Assembly: GCA_022266195.1 (NCBI GenBank)
Contig: WHVY01000004.1
Span: 9,007,501 to 9,071,500 of the forward strand
Length of the DNA: 64,000 bases
Reading direction: 5' to 3'
From: Tetranychus cinnabarinus
Lineage: Eukaryota; Arthropoda; Arachnida; Trombidiformes; Tetranychidae
The notes under the pieces were generated by a model that saw nothing but the letters and a program-made list of their open reading frames with translations, did not search any database and had not been told where the DNA came from. Positions 18,579-31,000 of the stretch are shown in pieces (within the stretch, counting starts at the first letter, position 1; each line of letters starts with the position of its first letter). The position numbers were made by a program, and so were the translations under genes.

Positions 18579-19431
18579 TCAGCCACGAGTTCTCAAATAA
18601 AGGTTTTTTTCACAAAATATACGCCTGTATTCTTCATCTATATGCATGTATCTCCTCGTATAAAGATCATCACACATAGAACGGAAATATTTTTGAACAT
18701 CGAATTGTCTGAGAATCTCTTTATGCTTGTTTGATGATTGCATAGCAGACGCAATTTTTGCATTCAATTTATCGTTATTGATGATGTCCTTTAACTTGTT
18801 AAAGAAACTTTTAGTATTTTTATATTGACAGAAAAACCAACTGCATTCTCCTTCTGGCACCGAACTTTCAGCTACTAGAGCATAGCTAATAAGAGTTTGC
18901 GTTACCGCATAATCAGCCCCAAAAGCGAGATGAAAACGTCCTCCAGCATCTCGAATTTAATCACAGATCTCCTCCTTACGAAAGAAACTATTGGAACTAT
19001 GAAAGAATTGAAAGGCAGTCAAAATAAATGAATCTGTTAATGCTGGAAATGGTAGCTTACTCAAAGCTGTGTATGTAATAGTAAAAATGTGGATTCCTAT
19101 CTTCCGCCTGGTAATGATGTATAAGAATTTTGGTGTTGAATTTACGCGGTACTCCAGTTATTGATTCAAGCTGTGAATGCGATTAAATGAGATTTGGTTA
19201 AGTTATTACTTAATTTCAGTTAAGTTTAAACTAAACTTACCTGGTCGAATAATTGATTCCACTTGTAAATATATTTATCATCATTCCAATCAATGACTGC
19301 ATCATAATAATCACCTAAAAACTCTACTTTGAATGTTGCTAAAATTGATAAAAAATGAAAAGTAATGAATGAATTATTTCATTTGGTAAAATGAACTTAC
19401 TTTTATCAGAATTATCATTATGTTGTTCCAT
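18579..19431 (-). pseudogene. Array family copy 8, nonsense codon in exon 4
   Basis: Exons 19431-19401, 19338-19241, 19170-19061 and 18996-18579 keep their splice sites and overall frame (exon 4 would be 139 codons). The codon at 18959-18957 is TAA where other copies have TCA (EEICD-Ser-IR). The conserved LVPES block reads LVAES. A single-base change is the only lesion I see, so inactivation looks recent, or the stop could be a sequencing error. Confidence 0.75.
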
Positions 19432-19762
19432 TTTAAACAAATAATATCAATATGTATATGAATCTTTGAATAGGAAACAGGTGGAAGAAGAAGTCGTTTC
19501 AACTGAAAACAAAAGTAAAACTGACAAAATTTGAAAAAGTTTTTGTTCCTAACAAAGGACTAGAATATTGGCCCAAAAACAAGTTTCAACCTGAGTAAAG
19601 CGCTCTTTTCAAACGAGACGGAAAGAAAACTGAACTCTGTGAAACTGAATGCAATAATATCAAGAAATAAAAAAATATATAGAAGGTTTTTCGCAACTTT
19701 TATCATTTTATTTTTACATTTATTTAAGTTTATTGAAGATTTTACTCTTCTTGGTGGTGCAA

Positions 19763-20621
19763 TTAGCCGCGTGTCCTCAAATAAGGGTGTTTTCCGCCAG
19801 AAACACGTCTTTGATCTTCATTTACAATTCTCCTCGTATAATGATGATCACAAATTAAACGGAAATATTGCAGAACATTAAATTGTCTGAGAACCTCAAC
19901 ATAATCGCCATCATCTCTTAATGATTGGATAGCAGACGCAATTTTTGCATTCAATTTCTCGTTAGTGATGATATCCTTCACCTTGTTAAAGAAACTCTTA
20001 GTATGCTTATATCGACAGAAATGAAAACTGCATCCTCCTTCTGGCTCCAAACTTTCAGGTACTAGAGCATAAAAAATAGAAGGTTGCTTAAAATCATAAG
20101 TTGCCCCAAAAGTGAGACGAAAACGTCCAGCATCTCTAATTGAATCACAGATCTCCTCATCATTAGGGTAGTCTGAACTATTGGAGCAATGAAAAAATTG
20201 AAAGACAGTCAACATAAATGAATCTGAAAATGATAGAAATGGTAGCTTACTTGTAAAAGATGGAAATGGTATGATAACGTGGCTGTCTATTCTCCGCCTG
20301 GTAAAGAATTATTCCCATGTTTAATTCACGCGGTACTCCAGTTATTGATTCAAGCTGTAGAACCGATTATATGAGATTTGGTTGAGTTATTACTTAATTT
20401 CAGTCAAGTTTAAACTTAACTTACCAGTTCGAATAATTGAAATCTTTTGTATTTGTATTTGTATTTATCATCATTCCAATCAATGACTAAGTCATGATAT
20501 TCACCTAAAAACTCTACTTTGAATGTTGCTAAAATTGATAAAAAATGCAAAGTAATGAATGGATTATTTCATTTGGTAAAATAAACTTACTTTTATCAGA
20601 ATTATCATTTTGTTGCTCCAT
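19763..20621 (-). CDS. Array family copy 9, intact, unknown function
   Basis: Exons 20621-20591, 20528-20425, 20354-20251 and 20177-19763 join to 217 residues. Exon 2 carries a 6-nt in-frame expansion (KYKYKYKRF), and exon 3 a 6-nt in-frame shortening (LNMGIILYQAEN). The intron-2 donor follows GAACTG instead of GAACAG, changing the last residue of exon 2 to Leu. It pairs with the copy ending at 10448 (SSDYP, EVLRQFNVLQYF). Ends GGKHPYLRTRG. It is the copy closest to hamlet. Confidence 0.8.
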
Positions 20622-20875
20622 TTTAAACAAATAATATCAATTTGAGTATGAATCTCTTAACAGGAAAAAAAATGGAAGAACAAGTTGTTTCAACTGAAAA
20701 CAAAAGTAAAACTGACAAAATTTGAGAAAGGTTTGGTTCCTAACAAAGAACTAGGATATTGGCCCAAAACAAGTTTCAACCTGAGTAAAGCGCTCTTTTC
20801 AAACGAGACAGAAAGAAAACTGAATTCTGTGAAACTGAATTCAATAATATCAAGGAGCAAAAAAAATAGTTTTGT
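20622..20875 (-). promoter_or_regulatory. Upstream block of array copy 9
   Basis: Same recurrent block as before the other intact copies and nearly identical to 13515-13764. A plus-strand ORF across it is interrupted in sister copies by one-base indels (AAAGTAAACTGAC versus AAAGTAAAACTGAC) and by TAA after CCTGAG, so it is regulatory or UTR rather than coding. Confidence 0.5.
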
Positions 20876-21560
20876 CTCATTTTTCATCATTTTATTTATT
20901 CATTTATTTAAGTTTATTGAAGAGACTCTTCTTGTTGATTTATGATAATAAAGACAAAGTTGACAAGCAATGCTTCATAATTAATAGATAATATAATTGT
21001 TAATATAATAGTTATAATAATAATAATAAATTGATAATATAATTAAGGATTACACATGATGATGGTTTTAAGGATAAGAAATAACAAGACATGGAAACTT
21101 GATTTAGTTGAATAATGATGATTGCTTTTCATTTGGTTTCAATAAGTTTAGTTTGGAAATCCATTTTTTGATATGATTTTTCACCATAAATTCAGCCAAT
21201 CAGAATCAGAATAAAGCATGAAAATGTCACAAAATTCATATTTAAATAATGGGAAAGATTGATTGGAATATTCAAGTTAATCCTTAAAATGGTAAACGCA
21301 ACAATTAATGGTTTCGCTCATGTTCATGTTGACCAATTGAACAGTTAAGATGGAAGAACGTATATTATATTGAATTATGGAATTTTCCGTTTCATGATAA
21401 AAAACATGTTTCATGGTGATGATGAGAATGATGAAAGTCAGGTTATAAATTAAAGAGCAATGAATTTGGTTTGATAATGAAACAAGGAAAAGAATACAAA
21501 GAAAAGTGTTTTTCGTTTAAATATTTTGCTTCTTTGGATAAATTGTAAACTCATCAGCTA
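20876..21560. repeat. Segment adjoining hamlet that was duplicated to 13765-14456
   Basis: Likely source copy: it lies directly next to the hamlet 3' end. It starts with a cut-off array 3'UTR and includes an AT-rich stretch with (ATA) repeats and the segment ACAAGACATGG...CACCATAAATTCA, also found in diverged form at 11488-11600. No genes. Confidence 0.85.
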
Positions 21561-21918
21561 TAATTAATAATCTTGTGCAGTTGTTTGAAGATGAGGTGAC
21601 GATGATGAATGTTTCAATGAATAAACTGAAAATGTTCAATTTTCGTCCGTGGTCATCAAAGTGGTCTTCAAGCGGATTCCAACTCTTAACCGATGACAAT
21701 TATCTGTAATAATTTGTAAATTACATCAACAAACCCAAAGTGAGATCTTGTTTGACTTGAATTAGTCGATAGACAATTTACATTTTAAATTAATTGAATT
21801 GCAATTTGAGAGTGAAGAGGATAAAGTTATTACAAAAGAAGTGAGTTTACAATTTGATTGTTTTGTACATGACTTGATTGTGAGTTGATCAACAGGCGTT
21901 ATTAGATTAAAGTGAAAA
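21561..21918 (-). other. 3' flank/3'UTR of hamlet
   Basis: Noncoding sequence after the hamlet stop codon. No canonical AATAAA on the minus strand was found in this stretch, so the true 3' end may lie in the duplicated segment to the left. Confidence 0.5.
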
Positions 21919-24900
21919 TTAACTTTTGGTTGTTGCTGGTGATGAACAGTCAATTGATTTACCATTTTCTTGTCCATTCATTTTTAACTTTGCTTCAGCC
22001 TTTTTGGACAAACAGGCAACTACTGATCGAATGTCATTGCGAACTGGACGAATGGGTGATGGACTATTTGAATTACCTCGACTTGCTTTGTTGTTGGAAT
22101 TGATATTTAATGATGAATTTGAAGTTCTTTTGGTTAAATTGTTTGAAAGAATTGACGGAGTCTCGGAATCAGATCGATCTCCTTCTGAATCAACAGTCGA
22201 TCCAATATCGTCATCCATATCATTTAGAGAGGAATCTGAATTGAGTCTAGACTTTTTAACTTTAATTGCATCTTCTTGATCAGAGAAGTCATCTTCATTG
22301 GCAGTCTCATCACCGCCAATCTCATCATTGGTACCATTCATGGGCGAATACAATTCCCGTTTATTATGTTCAAGAGCAACTAAACTATTTAGATTTGCAT
22401 GAGAAGTAAAGTCTCGAGCCATTGAACCACTTGTCAAGTTGCCCAATTCAATGCCATGAAGCAAAGGTTTACTCAAATCAGTCACTTTACCCATAAATGA
22501 TCGTATTTCATTGAAATGCCCTTCTTTATCATAATCATTGGTCAAAGGTGAGTAATGATGGTTTGGTGTTGCATCGCCATACGAGCTGCGAGGTGATCGA
22601 TCATCCAAAATGTTTGGACCATCAGATTCGTGTTTCTTTAGATGACGATCCAAGTTGGTTTGTTGACCGAAACATCGATCACACAAAGGACATTTAAAGG
22701 GTTTCTCCTTGTTGTGAATGTTTCTTACATGCCGTTGAAGGTTAGACGATATTGAAAAGGATCTTTCACAGTATTTGCATTTGTATGGCTGTTCACCTGT
22801 GTGAGTGCGAACATGTCGCGTTAAATTGGCTGATCGAGGAAAGTTTTTACCACAATATTTACAAGTATAGCGTTCCTTTGATTTGATTGAAGGAGGTGTG
22901 CTCAGTTGATTGGATTCACTCAAAGACGAAGACATTAACTCATTAAGAACAGTATTTCCATCTTCATGAACGGCATCACTGTTTACCCTTTCCTTATCCT
23001 TATCCTTCTCCCTGTCTCTGGTGTGATCTCGGTGTGAATGATGATGATGATGATGATGGTGATGATCTTTATCTCCTTTACCATTTGAACTTGAATTGTT
23101 TGACAGTTTGGACCTTTCACCACTTGATCCAGATGTTGGACTTGATGTCAACTTGTTTTGCATATGATGTCTCATTAGATCATTAAAGGTGGCCGATAAA
23201 GGTGAACCCAAAAGAGGATTAAGTAAAGGTGGTTGATAACGAGATGGGTAAGAAGGTAAGAATCGAGTTGAATCGGGAAACAGTGAGGGAAATGCGGGTG
23301 TCGATAGAGGTAGTGGTTTAGCAACAGCGGATAAATTTTCTGCTTGAAGGCGATACATTGACTCGAGAAGCAATGGATGAAAAGGTCGTGGATATGAGAG
23401 TGGAAAGTGACTTCGTCCACCGGTATTGGGTGATAATGGACGAGTAAAACTATTGCTGTTCATTTCATTTGAACCATTGAGATGAGGTAAAAATCCTATT
23501 GGTGAAGGTGACTCGTCAATCTTAATTTCTCCTGTTGAACGATAATTTTCAAGATTCTCCTGATTTGCTTGGACATTTTGACGTTGTTGCTGTTGTTGCT
23601 GTTGATGGTTAACATGATGATTAGAATGATGATGATTTTGTTGATTATTATTACTAATGTTACTACTATTTGTGTGATTATTGTTTACTCTGTTTGATTC
23701 ATTTTTATTTGGATAATGATGATTACTTGTTGCTGAACCATTTTGTGATGATGAATCTCGTAAATTACAGGTTGGACTATTTTTGTTGCCATTGACTTGA
23801 GATGAATTTTGGTATAAACTTGCATTGCTTTCAGTTTCATCTGTATCAATGTTTGAATCTTCCTCATCAATCTCCAACTGAGCCAAACGAATTGAACCTC
23901 GTTTCTTGATTATTCTCAAATCCAACGGCTCTTCACGACCAGATTGACCACTTTCCCTTTGACTGTTCATTTGAACATCTGACTTTTCACCAATTGGTAT
24001 CCTTAGATTGGACAATGATGAGATTGACTTGCAACTTTTATTATTATTGTTAATTGGTTCACTTTTATTGTTTAAACCTTTTCTCAACTCAATGTTATTA
24101 CAGTTAGCATTTTCATTGTTGCTACTTGGAGTTGGACTTGTGCTTTTAGAGAGATCGAAAGGCACTTCACATCTGATTGCTTCGGCAATTGACGGAAATT
24201 TAAGATAACCATTGGATTCTGGACAAATTGAACCTTGTTTGGGTGAAGATTCACGTTTTACTGTTGATAAAGTTTCCATTGTTTTTGATGTTGTTGTAGT
24301 GGTTGATGATGATGATGACGAGGAAGATGATGTCGATGATGATGTGGATGATGCCGATGAGAATGCCGATGATGATAAACTTTTAACTAAATTATTCTTA
24401 TTGTTATTATTGATTGGATTAGCACCTTGCTTATTGTTATCCTCTTCGTCTTCAAACTCTTCACCAGCTTCTTCACAACCTTCACCTTCACAAAACTTTT
24501 TGTGCTTGGAGAGTGCAGTTACCGTTGAAAAGGCCTGACCACACTTTGTACACTTTATTTGTGATCGACAATTGGCTTGCATACGTCTATGCCGACACAA
24601 GTTGGAAAATTGCGTGTACGATTTTGAACATACTTCACATCGAAAGGGTTTAAATGAACTGTGAATATGAGTGTGTTGCTTGAGTCCCGATGAAGTTGCA
24701 AAAGTTTTACCACAGGCTGGACAAGCGTGTGATCGAGCACCAATGTGTTGTGATCTTATATGCCGTTGAAGGTTGGACGGATCAGTGAAGCCCTTTTTAC
24801 ACGATTCACACAGATAACGACGATTCTCATCATGTGAGGCTTGATGACGGATTAAGTTTGACTTGTTACCATAACCTTTACCGCACTGGTTACAAGTATG

Positions 24901-25021
24901 GATCCCACCTAATTCACTGTGTTTAGCTCCACATGAACTGCTGTCGAGAGCAGAAGAAGATGATAAATTTTCAACTGAATCTTCCGAAAATGATGCTCCA
25001 GAAGAACGATGATCAACCGAT
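21919..25021 (-). CDS. ham: hamlet exon 6 (all zinc fingers, stop codon)
   Basis: 3,103-nt exon after acceptor AACTAG. It encodes residues 237-1270, ending KKAEAKLKMNGQENGKS...TTKS and TAA. Eight zinc fingers in a 5+3 arrangement, both CtBP-type motifs and all the low-complexity runs lie here. It is the source of the duplicated fragments at 11612-12150 and 15297-15865. Confidence 0.95.
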
Positions 25022-28000
25022 CTAGTTAATCACAGAGAAGAAGACAAAAAAGTCGACAATTAGTTAAATATTGATTGGAGAGTAAAGAAAATTTGATTGA
25101 GAAAATCCATGAACAATGGTAAAAGATGAACAAATAATAAATCACAAGTCACATTGTCTAATCAATTCAACTTGAAGACAATTTGTGTGAAAATACGATT
25201 GAAATGAAAAAAGTTTTCAAAGTTGAAAGTTGACAAAAATAAAAGTGTAAGAAATGGCGAAAAAAAGGGAAACTCTTTTTGGGTAAAAAGCAAATTGGTG
25301 TTCAAGTTGAAAGTGAAAAGTGTTTACAGTTGATCGTTATTTACTATTTGGTGGCCGCCGTAAAGACAAGGCCGTTACGTTAGTTGCTCGAAGCTCAAAT
25401 CGGATGAAAGTAAAACAAATGCATTGAGAGCTTCCTCTGGATGAAGAAGGAGACAGAAGATGATAAGAGAGAGAGAGAAAGGCAGGAACAGATCGTACTA
25501 AGTACAGTAACAAAAAGAGAGTGAAAGAGATCGAGAATGATGATGATAACGCACTAATGGAAAGAGAGAGAAAAAGAGAGAAAGTGAAATGCCGTTCGAG
25601 GGAGAAAGTGTTTTTTTGTTGTTCTTTTTCTTAAAGAAAGTGAAACGAGAAAGATGATGATTAAGTAGCTACTTGTTGAAACGCACGCTCGGACACGTAT
25701 TTTGCGTATTCACGAAAGAGAAAGTTGAAGAGAAAAGAGAGAGAGAAGAGAGAGAAGACGAAAAATGATTGGGAGTAAAATTGAGAAGCGAATCAAATGG
25801 GTGGGCTGATGATCGAGGAGAGGATCGAGTAAGAGAGGGAAGGAGGGTTGAGGTGATATCGAAGTGGAAGGTGAAGTTGATGAGGATGACGATGAAGATG
25901 GTGAAGGATGTGAATAGTAAAGAGAGACGGAAAAACGTAAAGAAAACAATTACGAGTAAATTGTGCTTAAATTGTGTTTTGCATAAAGTTAATTATTGAA
26001 ACTTTTTGCAACAATTTTTATTATCACAATTTTCATTTTGCATGTTGACAAATTAAACCAATATCTCTCTCTCTCTCTCTTCAATGGATTGGTAAGGCTT
26101 GAGAATTGTTGGGCGAAAAATGTTGATCCAAAATTAATCAAAGAAAAGTTTTCCTCTAATTGTCAACCAATGATTATAATCATGTTAATGACGATGATTG
26201 AGATGATTGTGATAGTCACTGGTTAATGACGATTCAATGAGTATATTTTTGTCACCAAGTAATTGCTTTAAAACATGAATCCATTTTTTGCTTCTTCTTC
26301 TTGTCAACCGATCAGTTAACATCCTAAATGATCATCTTGAATGGCGATAAGTTGAGCAGAAAAAAAGTGCTCAACTTTGCTTCATCTTTATGATTAAACG
26401 TGATGATTGATTTTGGGTTAAATGGTTAAACACATGTTTAATGTAAAGACAATCAAAATGAAACATTTCAATTGCACTTCTAGAGTCAACTTTTAACCTA
26501 AACTTGAAAAGGCTAATCGACTAATTATTAATAACTTTTAACCAGTTTATTGTAAAGTGTCAACCTTGTAAATTGAAGAATGCAATTTGTCCCTTTAACG
26601 TTGAAACAACACTTTTTTACCGTCAATAGTGACATTCAGTGAAAATGGTTCGCAAAGAGACAAATTAATCAGCGAAACAATTAGAAAGTGAACTCTTGAT
26701 TTTAATGTCTTTTTTGCTTTATTACAATGATTACACTGAAAATCAGTGAATAACCAAGTAGCAACACTTTATCCGGATCAATGGTTTTAACCTAACTTTT
26801 AACCTAACCTTTTATAAACTAAATTGTGAACCGAAAACTCGGTGACATAAACAGCAATCAAATGCCATCTAAATCAGTTTAAAGCACATTTGTCCTTCCA
26901 ATCAATTTAAGTCAATTAACTGTTGAATGATATTAAAAATATTAAACATTTGTAAATGATTTTGTTTTGTTTTGTTTTTCTGGTTAAAAAGGCAAAGATG
27001 AAAAAAATATTGTTAAAGGTAAATTGGTTAAAGTTGAATATGATTGATCTGGTTAATTTGGTTGTGCCAAGTTCCGTTATTGATACCATCATTTGATCGG
27101 GATTGATGTTAATCAAAAAGTCGATAAATGATGAATGGAATAATGAAAAGGAAGAAAAGTTGAGACAAATATTTGGGTGTTTTCAATACTATTGACAATC
27201 AACATTAACTGGTATTTAATTGAGACAAGTTATTCAATTTATCTGCCTTACAGCAAGGTTTTGGCTTCTTCAACATTAATAACATCATCATGAGAAAGTT
27301 TTATGAATCTTAATCAGCTTAAGGCAAATGGTTGCAATCACTTATCACAATGTAAAAACCTCGTCAGTTTTGCCCAATTGTTTCATTGATTTAGATTTGT
27401 CCATTATTCAGATTCGAGAAAAGGAAGAGAATTTTGAAGAAGAAGAAGAAAAAAAAGGTTTGGAAGAGCGAAACATGATCATCATCATTTGTTATTATTT
27501 TTGTTAATAATAGCAATAATAATAGTTAATCTAAACAGGCAAGTTGACTGATTGTCAACTTGTTGACAGTTAATGTTGGTTATAATTGTAATCAATATAT
27601 GCTATCATGAGAATGATGAAAAAAAAGAGGAAAAGTGAAAAAAAAGAATAAAAATGATTCAGTTTTGCTGTTCATTCTGATTATCATGATGAAGATAATG
27701 TTGAGGAATGGGAAAAGTGAGAGGGAATCTTGTCATGTGTGAATATAATTGTTCTCGGTCTGATTGGAATAGCAAAAGAACTGATTATTGTTGTTTACTG
27801 TTTAATTATGATTAACTTTCTCTCTCTCTCTCCAATGTTCACTTTAAATTGTAATATAACGGTTAACTCTCCCTTCTCATCATCATCATCATCTTTTCTC
27901 GTCTTTTACCATCTTCTTATTTCTTTCAAGTTAATTTTGCTTTAACCAATCGCTCCAATAACTTTAACAATCTGCTCTGATGAGCTCAGGATCGGCCGAG

Positions 28001-31000
28001 CATCTCATTCTCATCATATTTTCAGTTTCATTTTCATCTTTATTCATCTTGATACTTTAAAAAGGCAACTTTTTTGCTTTCTTATCAATCTTTCACTATT
28101 TTTGTCTATCCGATTCCAATTTTCACTCCCATTTTACCTCATCTCACAGCTCATCTTAAACATCATTTCACTTTCTTTTACTTTAAGCTCATTTACACTC
28201 ATTTCCTATCCCTTCATCATCTTATCACCATCAAAATCATCATTCTTCTTCTTCTTTCTTCTCCTTCAATAATGATCCACATAATCATCGCACAGTTTTC
28301 CCTTTCACTTATTAACCCAAACCATCGGCACTTGAACAAGTAACCTGTTGTTGGCCTGAAAACGGGTTAACGACACTTGAGATGAAAACTCATCTCATAT
28401 CATCATTATAAACCATCAAAATGATCAAAAATTGACAGTTCATCATTAGACATTTTAAACAAAAAGTAACGAGAAAAGATTCACTTCATTTACGTATAAT
28501 CTTTGGTTCATCTTTTTTTCATTGACATTGACTATTTTTGTCCAACCTTTCAATCTTTTAATTTGCTTATTAAATCTTACCTTGTTGCTGGTAAATTGGA
28601 GAAAGCAAGATTAGCGGCAATTGCAGCGAGAAGTTGGTGTTGATTAATTGAACTTCCTAATCCAAACAGATTAAAGAAAGGTAAACCTGAAAGAAAGAAA
28701 AATGAAAATTAATTGAGCAAAAATTGAAATCAATGGTCAAGCTCATTCATAGTTTGGACGGCGAAAAGTTGAAAAATGAACTTTTCTAAACCAAAAAAAG
28801 GTTGAAAAGATTTGCAAAGTAATCGATAATTGGTTGAAACTTTAATACACACAAAAAAACTGAATAGTCTTTTCAAGTTTACAATTAAAGGTTTGAATGG
28901 TTTACAATCAAGGGTAAAGGTAAATTAATTAATCGTTGACATTTCAAAGGTCATAAAGGTTTCTTTAATTGAGGTATTCATTGAGGCAACAAACAGATGC
29001 AAAAGGCCAAAAGGTAAAACGACAGTTACAATGATGAAAAAAAAGACATTGATGAAGGTAAGATGCAGATGAAAAGATGAAGATGGCGACAAGAGGAAAC
29101 AACAATATTGTACTTTTGGCACGCGTAAAAGGACTGTAGTCTTAATGGGAAAATGCAGTTTCAAGTAATATATTGGTTTTGATAATAAAGAGAGGAAAAA
29201 GCTAATTACTATTATGATTAGCTTTACAATTACGGATAACATAATTGTTTCTCTCATCACAACCATCATAATGATGATCATCTTAAAGGATATATTATCA
29301 TCCTAATGATGATGTGAAATTGTACATATGAGTGAGTGAGTAAAGAGACTTGGTCAAAGGTAAGAAGATAAAAACCGGTGTCAAATCAACATCCCGAATT
29401 AGCTAGAGTTGATTTTTGTTTCATCTCCATGGATCCGTTTATTATCATCAAATGATAACAATAACAATAATTGTTACCAGGTTTAACTGTAAAGACGCCA
29501 AGAGACAGGAAACTTGATTCTCCCACAGCAAAGGCAGACTTTGTCATCATCATCATCATCAACATGCAATATAAATTAGCAACAATCAAGGTGATCTCTT
29601 GGTTTTCTTTTCCTTCCTTTTCTCTCTCTTTTTCTCTCACCTTTCACCCTGTAAACCCAAGTAAATCCCGAAAAGGTAAGACCTCAGGAATTAACCAAGC
29701 GAAACCAATACACCAGTAACCTCATCATCCTCCTTCTCATCCTCAAACTCCTCATCGCCACCCGCTATCAAAACTCTCAACTGATTGTTATTATTAGCAA
29801 CATCGCCAACGGAACTTATGTCAAGAATTGTCATTCAGTTTCCTCATCGAATCAACCATCAAAATGGTTCACATGTAACCCTAAACAGCTGCTGACAATT
29901 GTTATGTGTTTAATGGTAATAATGATGACTGAACAACAGTCGACAAGAATGACAACGAACAAGCAAAAAGTAAGAAAAAAACAAAACAAAAAAAAAGTCT
30001 AAAGCTTGGTTTGTAACCTTCGGGTAAAAACCGTGTTACACTTAAACACCAATGTCACTAAACCAATGACAACGGATTGTTGATCAGTTTGTGTTTACAT
30101 TTTTGTTTACTTTCAAGTTAATTGTTGATTTTAAATGAATACATTGGACTTGGATCAATTGGAAAAACGGAAATTGGAACGTTTGTGGAGTCAACTTTTT
30201 GTCCTGTAAGTGATTCCCTCCGGTGAGCTGTTGAGAGTCAGTCAGTCAGTCAGTAAGTCAAAGGCAGCATCAACAACCAGTAAACACACCAATTGACAAT
30301 CAAAGTCGTACTCAACCATCCATGGGATTGTAATTGCTTAATGAATTATCATTAGCATAACGATAATAATCTTAATCATAATCATATTTTTCTTTTTCTC
30401 TACTGGCAACAGTAAACAATCAATTTACAGTTCACCGTGTTTCAGTTTATCTCTAAACTTTACTTCTTCACTTGTACTTGAGCTGGTATTTTTGGTGAGT
30501 TTATTGTGGGTTAAACCTGAGTTACCAAAAAATCTGGTTCCAAAAAAGAGTCACATTTCATTATTAACCAATTGTGTCCTCAAAGAGGGAAAGAAAAGAA
30601 AGAGAAGATAAAACCGATATCGTTCGTTGGAAAACCTTTTCTTCCTTTTAGTACTTCCTTTGTTCGTTACACATTCATTACGTTTTTACCTTTTCTTTAA
30701 CATTTTTTTTTCTTCTTCTCTTCTCTCGACTCAAACTAGTTTCTATTGATAATTGCATTATATTCACTTATGATTGTGCGATGTCGCACGTTAATTGTTA
30801 CAATAATAACAAGCTTTAATTGCCAATTGCCCTCCAATTGTGATTCCGGTGATCGTGAATTTACAGTTCATTTTTTTCTCCAATCAGTTTACCGTTTTTT
30901 TTGCCAATCTTTTTTTCTCTCTTCCTTCAAACTTTCTCTTTTTCTCTTCACTTTGTCTTCTTTCACCTTTTGCCTTCTAATTATCACAATTGATTGCTGG

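Noticed and set aside
21926..24538. Plus-strand ORFs opposite the hamlet zinc-finger exon (21926-22279, 24008-24208, 24212-24538)
   Set aside because: Antisense shadows of the low-complexity hamlet coding sequence.
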